This document shows, piece by piece, positions 51,601-62,276 of a stretch of 64,000 bases of DNA. The notes below the pieces were generated by a model. It ran no database searches and had not been told where the DNA came from. It worked only from the letters and a program-made list of their open reading frames with translations. The number at the start of each line of letters is the position of its first letter. Position 1 is the stretch's first letter. Source of the DNA: Balanoglossus misakiensis. Its lineage: Eukaryota > Hemichordata. The stretch is taken from positions 1,054,001-1,118,000 of the forward strand of contig CM082593.2 in the NCBI GenBank assembly GCA_040954595.2. The letters run 5' to 3'. The translations under genes and the position numbers were made by a program.

Positions 51601-52338
51601 GGCTAGCTGTCAAGTATATATAGTATTCTGGAAAAGTCCTGGAATTGTCCATAGTTTCAAACATATGAACCCTGGGCATGTTTATGTTAGATGCATGACT
51701 TAGTCTCTTCAGGAAAAAATTAGTTCAGGTTGTACACTAACACTACACACTATTTTGCTTGTACATGTGTGACAAACCTTTCAAAACCCTGCTGATTTCC
51801 TTGATCAACTTACAAAAAAGAGCACCTTGTTTTTAATCATAAAGTACTATATGTATCTTCTGAAATGATTCTGAAAATGAACTTTGATGATTTCTCTGAA
51901 CTTCAGACATTGGCAAGACCTTGTCAATTAGGATAAGTTGAGCTTCCTATCATTAGAATATTTACAGTAAATATGCCATTGTCTTTGTCTCATTCTATCA
52001 TGTTTGCGTCTGCTGTTGGAAATTTTGTTCTGGGGCTCCCATGTTCAAGAGGAACTTCTATTTGTTGGCTCCCATGTGCCTGGGTCAGATAATTTCCTAA
52101 GACAAAAATGAATGGAATTCGTCTGGCATTAAATGAATTGTACGCTTTACAAGAAAAACTTTTTTTTGGCATTGTTTAAATATTAGTGAGGAAATAACTA
52201 GCGGTAGATTGCATCTGAAATGGTGCAAGTAGTATGCTGTAGCCAAATTAAGAAGCAATAAATATATTGAATAAAACATTAATATTCACTCATTCGATGT
52301 CTTTCAAAGTCATGCCATTGAAGCAATCTCAATATGTT
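48667..52338. other. Region between MOB1 (+) and K2P channel A (-)
   Basis: Contains the MOB1 3' UTR, the 1.26-kb dispersed element at 49152-50415 and about 1.9 kb of AT-rich DNA (50416-52338) in which I recognise nothing coding. Confidence 0.65.
49152..50415 (+). mobile_element. Non-autonomous dispersed repeat, about 1.26 kb
   Basis: The left end is a hairpin: GGGGGCACAAGC at 49152-49163 pairs with 49175-49186. The right end repeats GCTTGTGCCCCC (about 50384) and then GCTGCTTGCAGC. An (ATT)n(CTT)n microsatellite follows the left hairpin at about 49211-49245. The interior consists of diverged repeats built on TGACCTTTGACCTA and on CAATAGGGCTAG.GGTCTGG. There is no reading frame for a transposase. 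The class is not assigned. Confidence 0.65.
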
Positions 52339-54406
52339 CTAAGATCGTGCCGAAGATTTACAGCTATCGAAATATTTCACTATCCTCTTGCTGCTTTTAA
52401 TAATTCTGTCTTGAGTAAGATTCAAACATGTCGAAAGAAGGGCCATCCCAAATAAAATATAAGTTGCAAGAATAAGACAAGAGAAGACGCGGATATATTC
52501 TTCATCAGTCCTGGATAAATACAATTGAACGTCACCGAATCCAATCGTCGTTAAGGTTATGACGCAGAAATATACGGCTGTGAAAAACGACCAGTCTTGT
52601 GTTCGACCAAACACCAACCCTCCCAGCAGAATGTAGCCGAACAACATCACACTGAGGACGACGAAGGGAACGTCGTCAGACATTTGGCATTTCGCGTCGT
52701 CTGCTCCTGGATTTTCATTCAGCTCTGCAAAGTCTGCACCTTCAGTTTGGTCTTCCGTTTGCGTTTGAGTCGTTCGATATTTTCGGACGACATTTGCATT
52801 CGGAACATCCCCCTGAGATTCGAACGACTCGCCCGATGTGAAGACGCCGGAATCGTTCGATCCACTGATTGTGAAGATATCACTGCTCTTTCGTCGCCGT
52901 CTTTCGCGTGGAAGCCAAAATCTGCAGGGTTGATCCTCCATTACCTCGGCATCTTCACTTTGTCCCGTTGACACATCAGAATCGATGGGTGCGAACGTCT
53001 GTTCCTGGGACTTTTCCGTACTGGTGATTTGATCCCATGATGTGTTATTAACGTCATACCAAGAATATTGTAAGTCATTTGCATCTAATGGCCAGACTTT
53101 CGTGATACTAGTTCTCGCCCTGTAGAGTGTTTGTGTGGAATCATCCCAAAATGATTCCATGGTATTGGAGAGTTGTTTTTCTTGTGGTCTTGAAGAGTTA
53201 TAGTTGTGTCCACTCTCTTGGGATTCACGTCGACTTGGCGATAAGGAGTGCTGCCGAGTCTTCAAAATCCAGTTTTCGTAAAAATCCTCATTCAAGGCAT
53301 GGTCTTTGTCGTGTATACCCTCCCCTTTGACGTCACTCTTTTGGCATCTACATGAATGTCTAATCTTGCAGACGACAGATTTGGTCAAATTTCCCAGCTC
53401 CTGGCCGACTTTGGAAAGGAAAAGAAGATTCAAAGGAATGCCAAAGATGGCGTAGATTATACAAAAGCCCCGACCCAGGTTTCCAAGAGGGACCGTGTAG
53501 CCATAACCTGAAAAACGAAAGCAACGCATATTAAGGTTCATGTTTCAATATACCATTTTCCGATGTCCACGAGATCCTGCGAGATCTCGCGTAGTCAGGC
53601 ACTTTATATAGGAGGAAAGTTTCAATAGAGCTTTCGATTATCTCTAAGGTCTATGGAAAAGTCTTAGAAAAAGTCTTACGTAATTTTAAATATTGTCGTC
53701 AAGGGGCTTGAAAAGTACCCGTTTACCGGGGCATCATGGGAGACAAAAATCAAGGGTGCCAGCAGATCTTCAGAAGGTGCTAAACATGCCCTCATGGAAG
53801 CCAATCACAAGGTTTACTGCAACACGATCGCGCAACTTACAATTGTATAGAATTCGCACATAGAAGCTAATACTGACAGATTTTTTCCCAAAACATCGAC
53901 AGTTCCCCTATCTTTTTTTGTGATTGAGGGTTTTCGACAGACTTGTTTATCCTTGCATACCAAAATTGTCACCACCATGAAAATAGTCGAACCAACGACA
54001 AAAGGCAGAACCCCCTTCCACAAAGAGATTTCACCACAGACTCTGAGTCGCACTCACCTATAGTAGTAACAACTGTGATGCAAAATAAACCAGCTGTAAG
54101 CAAACTCCACTGTTTCTGATTGAGACGATTTTCACTGACAGTAACCAGTTGATCGTATTTCATCAATAACACCACGATCCTGTCCATGCGATTGGCCGTG
54201 CCGTTGCTACAGATAGCGTCCACTTCTTTGAACACTTTTTCCCGCATGGCCTCTATTCGTTCTGTGTTCAGTTCTTCCGTGTTGCCCTCCAGATAGCAGA
54301 ACACGGCAGCGCCAAACGTGATGTAAGCCACGAAGACAACAGCCAAAGCCAGACATGTACCACTGGAACCAAAAACCCAAGAACGCCAATCGCAACGTGA
54401 AGTCAT
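52339..54406 (-). CDS. Two-pore-domain potassium channel A (K2P, 505 aa)
   Basis: Two exons, 54406-54058 and 53507-52339, 1518 nt in frame. M1 is about 19-38, followed by the extracellular cap with Cys66 and the N-glycosylation site SNGT. The P1 filter is TTIGYG at 114-119 and the P2 filter TTIGFG at 436-441, with M3 about 398-416 and M4 about 458-478. The single intron splits the first Gly codon of the P1 filter. The cytoplasmic M2-M3 loop is about 235 residues (161-395), and the C-terminal tail after M4 is about 25. A long M2-M3 loop with a short tail is the TRESK (KCNK18) arrangement; TRESK's loop is roughly half this length. The loop contains NDSGVFTS (334-341) and RTTQTQTE (361-368), both shared in form with the neighbouring paralogue. 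It passes background potassium current at the plasma membrane. Confidence 0.93.
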
Positions 54407-55614
54407 GTTGGCGACCAGGACTCACACGAACCTCCGTGTGATGGGTGACCACCGATAGATCTGTATGTGGAAGGCCATGGCAAATTAACACCTTGACCTC
54501 CAATAATGAGTAATTATAAATTCACAATATGTGCATAATGAACAACACAAAACCAGCAATCACATAGATTTGCCACAATTTAGTATCATAATTAGCATTT
54601 TATGCAATTTAGAGCGAGGGATCTATCGACATTTACTTTGAATAGTTACGTACAATTGCCATGTCGAAATGACGATATGTTGTCATCGGGCAACAAGCGT
54701 GTAGAGTTCATGATACAGGGATATGAACTGCCAAACAGATGCGGGTATTGGAGTTAAACGGGCCCAAATGGTACACAGGCACTGTCCATAGTGCCATTCA
54801 ACACGCATTCAAATTTTATGTAATACATAGTTCTGTATGCAAATACAACGTTTATGTATATTCATGTAATTAACTTTACAACTTTGCCATGATTATTTGT
54901 ACAAGAATAAGGAAAACTCACCCACGACAAGATTTTAATGTGAAAACACTAGTGCTCATTGTAAGTGATATTGGTATATTTCTGTGAACAGAACGAGTAA
55001 TTACGTCATCGAAAATGGTCAGAGTGCCAAAATATCGACCATGATGAAAGATGTCCAATAGTATGGGCTCTCCAATCAAAGAAACATTTCAAACGACGCC
55101 GACTTCACTAATTAACGTTCACCAGCGGGTACATCCATGGACACGAACACATCTTTTGTATTGAAATGTGAATTGATGATATTACCGTGAGCTAATTAGC
55201 CGTGCATTGTTACAATAGAACATTGTTTGATTGCTGGAAATCAATGTCCATATTGTAAACTTCAAGTTTGGTTCGGAAAACCCACACCCATTTTTATTTC
55301 TTCATCTTCAGTGAAAAACTACAAGAAAAAAAGTGATGGCACTTTTGACGAACGAGTTGCAAACATCCACGTACATATTTTGACAAACACCAAATGGAAC
55401 TTGGCAAATACTAATGATCATTAGATAATGAGGAAACAATCGAAAGCTCTCCTCTTGGCGCTGATGTGCAGCGGTCTCGTAAGGTTGATTTTGATTGGCC
55501 AGTTCCGTTGTCATTTCACTCTTCAAACAGGTGGACAACAGGTGCACGAATGATATAACCTATGATGATAGGCTCTCCGAGGCGCTACACCCCCCTCTCT
55601 GGAACCCCATGGTT
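54407..55614. other. Intergenic region between the tandem K2P genes
   Basis: About 1.2 kb with no coding exon. It should hold the promoter of channel A and the 3' UTR of channel B, with a minus-strand AATAAA at 55293-55298. Confidence 0.6.
55293..55298 (-). terminator. Polyadenylation signal of K2P channel B
   Basis: AATAAA on the minus strand about 315 bases beyond the stop codon at 55615. Confidence 0.5.
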
Positions 55615-57581
55615 TCAGCCATCCAGATATTTGACAATTCTCTTGCCGAGCGCGACGATTCTGTCTTGCGTGAGATTCAGACACGTGGAGACGAGAGCCA
55701 TGCCGACCAGAATGTAGGCTGTCAGGAAGAGGCAAGTGAATACTCGGGCGTACTCATCGTCGTACTTGGTTATATTCAGGTCAACGTCGCCGAATCCAAT
55801 CGTTGTGAGCGTTACAACACAAAAATACACCGCTGTTGAGAATGTCCACCCTTGTGATTTACGAAATATCAAAGCTCCAAGAAGTACGTAACAAACTATC
55901 ATGGTCGCCAACACTGTATAAGGGACATCATATGCATCCGTTTCCTCGCCCCCTTCAGGACTTGGTAAGTTTGCACAGATTTCAGTCTGCGTTTGCGCTG
56001 TTCGACAATTTCCTGTCACATCAGATTCGAGGAGCAATGTGTTGGAGATTTCGCCGCTATCGGGAGGGGCGCTGATGGTGAATACGTCACATTTCTTTCT
56101 TCCTCTTGAACGAGGAAACCAGCATCTGCTCGGTGGAAGTTGGTCGATGTCGACGTGTTCTTTTTGTCTCGGCGAAACATCTGGCTTCTCGGACTGGGAA
56201 AGTCTCGGCTCTGGCGGCTCCGTGAGAGACAGTTCAATGTGTTTGATAGTTTCAATGTCCCACGACACTTCGGCATCGCGGTTCTCAAGCCCAAAGTCTG
56301 TCGGTTCCAACGGCCAAACTTCAGCGAGCTTGACACTCGGTTTGTAAGGCCTGATAGTCCACGTGGAATACTTATTAGGTAAGCGTTCATCTTTCCTGGA
56401 AGGCGTGCGTTTCACATTTTCCTGCCTTTCTTCCATCTGTTGTGATCTGCCCTCACCAAGATCACACCTTCCAGAAAACTTTCCAGAACTGGCATTGTTC
56501 ACAGCGTCACTTCTGCCTCGACCAATCTCGACTCCATCTTTCTGATACTTGCATAATCTGTGCCTGACAGTGACAACAAGAGACCGGGTCGCACGCCCCA
56601 TCTCGTGACCGACTTTGGACAGAAATACGAGATTTAGAGGTATTCCTAACAGAGCATAGAACATACAGAAGGTTCGACCAGCCGTTCCCAGGGGAACTGT
56701 ATACCCATAACCTGTAAGAATAACATACAGCGAAAAGATATCTGAACAACGTACCATTTTGCTTGGCCATGTATTTAATCTATGGACAGAATGATGTATT
56801 TCTAGTATTAAGATTAATAATTTTTCAAAAGGTTTCGCACGATCGTCAAACAGCAAAATTGGCAGCTACTGTCGTGTGACCTAGACAATTTGATACGTAT
56901 AGGTTTCTGTCGAAGATGCATATCAAACCACTGTGTTGAAACATACCAGTATAATTTTATCTAGTCCACTTTGATGAACCGTTGCAGGTATATTTTAATT
57001 GAGTACACATGATGTGCTGTTACTGACCAACAACCTGCATTTTTTGTTTATACGTACGACAATCGTCAGCTTCTTCTTGCATTAAGTAGGCCAGACCGTT
57101 GATAAACTTTGTTGAGATATCACAATATTAAAACTATCATCGTTCTTTTTCTACTCGTTTTTTCAGCAATTTATTATAATAAAAGCCTAACGAAGTCTAA
57201 GAATCCTCACCCACCTATGGTCGTGACGACGGTGATGCAGAACAAACCAGCAGTGAGAAGACTCCATTCTTGGTGGTTGACGCGATGGTGACTCATACTG
57301 ACCAACTCATCATATGTGGCCAACAGATCTATGGCGTGCTGCACGCGATCGTCGGATGTCTCGTTCGAACAAATTCTGTCCAAAGTCTCCATGATGATTG
57401 CTTTCATGTCTTCCATTCGCTCCGACGTTACTTGAACATGGTAAGGACCCTCCAGGTAACAGAACACCGCGGCACCAAATGTGATGTAAGCCACCAAAAT
57501 AACCGCCAATATGAAGCATGTACCGCTTGGTCCAAACACTATGGAGCGCCAACCAAATCGCGACTTCTTCGACGTTACCAT
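55615..57581 (-). CDS. Two-pore-domain potassium channel B (K2P, 487 aa), tandem paralogue
   Basis: Two exons, 57581-57215 and 56711-55615, 1464 nt in frame. The intron is at the same place and phase as in channel A. The start chosen is the ATG at 57581 (MVTSKK); the open frame reaches four codons further but only from a TTG. The cap has Cys71 and SNET. P1 is TTIGYG (120-125) and P2 TTIGFG (425-430). The M2-M3 loop is about 220 residues (166-384) and the tail about 18. The loops of A and B have diverged widely but keep islands: VWPL, SWD, the basic patch plus FTIS, DSG (DSGEIS, 340-345 here) and RTAQTQTE (359-366 here). M1, both pores and TQDRIV/KRIVKY after M4 are nearly the same. This is a local duplication; function is as for channel A. 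Confidence 0.93.
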
Positions 57582-59243
57582 GGTAACTGTCAAAGCTATT
57601 TTTTCCAGTTCTAAGTGCAGCCCTGTGCAACAGTGTCCAATGATGCGAAGGTACGTATGATAACTTAGCTTAAATACCCGACTCTAGTCCAAAATTCAAA
57701 TTCAAAAACAGTCATGACGTAATGGAATTACAAATAGGCCTAACCAGCAAATCATTCCAAGGACATTAAAATGATCAATATGACATAGCCGTTCAGTACA
57801 GAGATGCCAACCATATAAATAAATATAAACATATTTAAATTGGCAGTTTTTATCTCAACGACAGATTAGAGACTATAGAATTCTTAATATAGGAGTTTGA
57901 GATCAGTTGTATTTTATTATGGAGCGGCCTTCGACTGAAGGCAATGTACGATGATCTTCAATCTGTTTAATGTATTCATATACTGGCTACCGTTATGTTA
58001 ATTAATCAGTGTTGCCTCATTAGTATATGCAGAATTGATCACAGTTTGGTAGTCAATTTCAATCTGGAAATTCCAATTAATGGACATACACATACATGGC
58101 GTTTTGTGATACAAACAGTTTAAAATAGTGTGAAAAGTTACAGACACCGATTGTGAAAAATACTACATTTGTCTGACAGAGTACATTTGAATAATATTGG
58201 GTCATTTAGAGGTCGCAGCGTTGCACTACGACTCGTAGGCTATGCATTAGCAGCGTTTGAAATTTAGACATAGCATTGCAGATCTCCTGCTGAAAATGTC
58301 AAAATATACCCTGACTTATTTCAACCTCCGCGCTCGCGTGGTTCTTACCGAAAAATCGTGGTTCTTACGTTATACAGCCTACAAAGTCAAAAATTTTCAA
58401 GGTTCTAGCTTACAAAGTCTTAATTTTAGTCTATGCGATGATAATTTCTCATTAAAAATTAACAATTAAGGCTCTATAGCTCTCTCATATCATCAAGGTT
58501 ATTAGATAGGCAGTGAACAAAAACGACAATTGTATAGCCACTTTATTCAATGACAATGTATTGATGCTACAAAGAAATATGGTGCACTCTTTTCAACTCA
58601 GTTCAGTTGTAAATAGAGGATGTAAATGCTACGACCCACAACTGCAAATTCCGCAAATACTTTGAATGGTTGGCCTAGCTGACCCGATTCATCGTTATCA
58701 GCAAACGATGCTTTCCCGAATACATCGTACGGTATAAAATGAAATTGGCCGAAACTGACCGCGGTTCTAGCGCGTCGTGCAACGATCGAGGTGATAATTA
58801 TAGTAAGCAGCAGACCCGATTTACATATGTAAGATTCAAAATTAGAATGTCAAACTATGCTGTGGTGGCGCCCTTCTCAACAAACATTCAAACAAAAGCC
58901 CAACAATCACTGCTCCCTAATTTGCATATTACATTTAACACCTGTGTGATCCTATAAAAAACTGGTTCACACGTTGAGTTGGTGCCACTTGATTTCAGAA
59001 GCCCGCTGCAGTGCTGACTTTGCTGCAGTTCTCATGACTTGAAATAAGGGGGCCCGTCAAGCTGAAATCCAAAGCCTCGGAAGTGGCAATTTTACACTTA
59101 AAAATAACTGCAGATAATTTCAGGCGCGCTGGAGTTTCTGTTAGCATAGCATGGCGTGGTTAGCACCGTGGACTGTGGCGAATGTCAACACTCTCGCACA
59201 GTCACGGTAGCGGTTGATAGGCTAGGCCATTACATGTACTCTT
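57582..59243. other. Intergenic region between K2P channel B and the caspase
   Basis: About 1.7 kb. A minus-strand AATAAA for the caspase lies at 58542-58547. No coding exon is supported; the open frame at 58739-58957 shows no family features. Confidence 0.6.
58542..58547 (-). terminator. Polyadenylation signal of the caspase
   Basis: AATAAA on the minus strand about 700 bases beyond the caspase stop codon at 59244; the first clear candidate. Confidence 0.45.
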
Positions 59244-62200
59244 CTATGTGCTGACTACACCATAGGCGGTGACAGCCAGTGGCTTTTGGGGAGTAAAATA
59301 CAAGTGTTTGGTAAGCATTGACACGAGGGAAGGCATTTGTTTTTTCCTGTTCATGTGAGCCAGCTTCTCGGAAGTACTGGTGTTGGACTCGAATTTTTTG
59401 GCCACTTCCCCGTTTACTCGCGTCAGCATCTTCACCAGGTCCATAGTCTCACCGTGGCTGTCTAGCACTCTGCAGAGCGCCTGTATGAAACACGACCCGG
59501 TGGATGGATTCCTCCACGAATAGTAACCTGAAATAAACAACAGGAGTGTGACGTCATCATTTTCGTCGTCATCATTACCACCTGAACTATCATTTTTTTA
59601 ACTTTCACAAATTACCCGACTATGCGTCTCAATTTTTTATCGAAATTATTTTCAGCGAGAACGCCTTAATACCCATGATGACCCATTGAATATAATATGT
59701 GACCCTCTCACCATTCACTGTGGAATAATACATCAGAAAATCGGCTTCCTCTGGTAAACGTTGAGAGCACCCTGCATCCACTTCGTCATAACCCAGGGTT
59801 ATACCGTCGTCCATTTTGAAACCCCGACATGCCTATCGCACATAAAAAAGATTAAATTCTTTCGGATGATATGAAAATGCACATGCCTATGGCGATGAGA
59901 TGATCCCACGTATTCAAAACGCGACAGGTGTACATAGTACATGGACTCTAAGCCATGCAAGCAAAGCTAAAAGTAGACATCTAAAAAACAAAGTTGGCCA
60001 ATCAGAAGATCTCATGTGATAATGTCGTAATGTGTTAATGAAAAACTTGCGTGAAACGTTATATAATGTTTTACCAGTATGAGTAGACTGTTTTTGCAGT
60101 AGTATTATCGATTGGAAGATCGATTTTAGATATTTTAAACACGAAAAACGAAAAACATAACCAAGTCTGTGGGTGGCGCATTGTCAATAGAACAAATCAC
60201 GTGACGTGTTGATAACAGGAGAAGATGTCAATCAACCTTTACTCTTGTCACCGTATTTAGTTGATAGTCAGTCAGCGTTATATTTAGAAACACTCTGCCC
60301 TACAATCATTAGAACACGCGGCACAGGTGTCAAGCTGACATGAACTTCAACCTGACAAGGTGACCCATACTAAATCCGAGTTCTTAATATAGAGACAAGT
60401 ATTTTGAAAAGGACAATTTGAAAAACAAAATACCTTTCTTTATAATGCGAATCATATTGCCACTTGCGTGGAATTTAAACCATAGACAGCGTCGGCTGTC
60501 TATATTACAATGTAAGTTTTATCGCCAAATTTACCTGTACGAAGAACAATTTGGGTTTCCCTGCTAGTGTCGGACATGCGTCGCCTTTGAAGTGAGCAGT
60601 CATATTCTCCACCGTCATTGGTCCATCGCTGCCGTAGACCTGATCGTCATCCCCGCCGTGGGACAATATGGCCACCGCGACACAGTCTCTGTTGCTATGG
60701 TTTTCCTTGGCAACTAAATTGAAGAAAACACGAAATAGGATATTACAAACAACGACTACAACATCAGGCCGGGAAGCCAACTTTGACAACTTGTGGCCCA
60801 ACTTCGTCTCTCGCAAGCTTACTGTAAGTAGGCTGCCCTGCCAAAAACGGAGGAAACGAAAACGTGATACAAATGGAGACATTTTATCCAGTTTTACCCC
60901 TTTGCATCAGATCATGTATTTCTCGCACCGTCAGATCATCGTGTCTGCCAACATCAAAACCCAGTTTTGAAAAACTCTGTTGCAGGCTCTGAGCGTCGAT
61001 ATCCGTGCCGTCTCTGCTTTCTAACCCCGAGGCGTCGAAATTTTTGTTGTTGATGATAATGGCACGACCTCGTTTTCTGTGTGACATGTGGTATTCGTGC
61101 GGATTTGGGATAAAATCAGGTTCCTTCACGACTTCCGGTTTCTTTTTTGATTTTCTGTGGAAGGTTTGAAAAGAAAACGAGCTGAATAGTGAGTTTGGTA
61201 TTTCTTGATGATGAAATGGTTTCTGTTTTCTGGATTAAGTCTGATAATCGTAGATTTCAGACGCACAGGGTGCCGTGACGATATGAATCTTCATTTAACT
61301 TGAACAATTTCATTCTGGTTTGTTTTCGTGCGATTGATCTGATTGTTCTGACGGCCAGGAACCATACCGATATGGCACCAACGACAATGACAAGTCACGT
61401 GAGTTAATGCATGTGTCACGAGTTCTCCTGTACATCGCCAACTTATACCGTCGTTTATTTAGTTTCGATTTGTACGAGCAAATAAAGTAGATAACGGCCT
61501 CAGTTATATACAAGTTGCGGGCTATCAGTCCTCGTGCAAAATATAGAAAAAAGACGATCATTATTCATTTGTCTGTCAAATTCCATAGAATAGGGGCACG
61601 GTATGTGTGTACTACCCAAATATATGAAGTACCAGTAAAACTCGAGAAAGGAAGTATGATAAATTGTGTTACCTGAAAACTTTAGGTATCGCATCCGTGT
61701 CATCCGAGGTATTCGGATCGGCGTTTGAGTGACTAGGAATCTGACGAGACCGTGTAGGTGCCGCGTCGGGGTCATCCCTGACTTCTCCGTCAGCACACAA
61801 ACCACCGTCAAGTGCGTCTCCAAGGTGGCTCTGGTCATCTGCCGTGGATTCGATGGTGACACTGTCCAAATCATTGGCAATACCTTTAATACGAACAGTT
61901 GACAAACATAGGTTAGATAAATTAAGCCTTTATAATTTGTGATGATTGTCCTTTCGTAATCAGCGTAGGCAGAAAATGGCGATCCAAATAAAAGATTGTG
62001 GTGAACTTATTTAACATGTACTTGATCATTGATATGGTAGAGACTGAGATCGCGTTTCTGTCGGGATAACTCGGTTGCGTTATATCGTGATGAAAATCAG
62101 TCGATGTCGACCCGACTTCCAAATTAAAAGCAAACCACTTGACAGATGATGTAATCTAATACACTTTCAAAACAAGACGGTCAAAATTGGCCAAAATTGA

Positions 62201-62276
62201 CGCCAAAGAAGTTGCAGCAATTGGATTTGAAATATTTGCGTTCGTTGAATCTGTACATACCTGCAACGTCTGCCAT
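59244..62276 (-). CDS. Executioner-type caspase (caspase-3/6/7-like, 355 aa)
   Basis: Exons in order: 62276-62261, 61883-61673, 61154-60898, 60713-60535, 59832-59712, 59527-59244; 1068 nt in frame. The acidic prodomain (about 1-75) has neither CARD nor DED and is followed by a basic KSKKK patch, recalling caspase-7. The large subunit contains RAIIINNKNFD, the catalytic His180 (ILSHGG) and KPKLFFVQ-ACRG with catalytic Cys223; an intron falls exactly between Gln221 and Ala222. The linker to the small subunit contains DEVD-A (237-241). The small subunit has FLMYYSTVNGYYSWRNP, GSCFIQALC and MPSLVSMLTKHLYF. Family knowledge: a cytosolic cysteine protease cleaving after Asp during apoptosis. Vertebrate caspase-3/7 linkers are cut at IETD/IQAD-type sites by initiators, so DEVD here is notable. 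Confidence 0.95.

Noticed and set aside
52597-52971. 124-codon plus-strand frame
   Set aside because: Antisense shadow of the K2P channel A second exon.
53551-53625. Similarity among 1500-1545, 13205-13245 and 53551-53625 (CCATTTTCCGAT, GCGAGATC and TTATATA-GGAGGA words)
   Set aside because: Possibly another dispersed repeat, but the shared words are short and partly different in each place, so I could not define an element.
53814-54053. 79-codon minus-strand frame in the K2P channel A gene
   Set aside because: Lies in the single intron just past the exon 1 donor; no channel or other family features.
60714-60882. Hydrophobic minus-strand segment continuous with a caspase exon
   Set aside because: It is open intron sequence upstream of the acceptor at 60714; caspase homology starts at VAKENHS and phase matches only with splicing.
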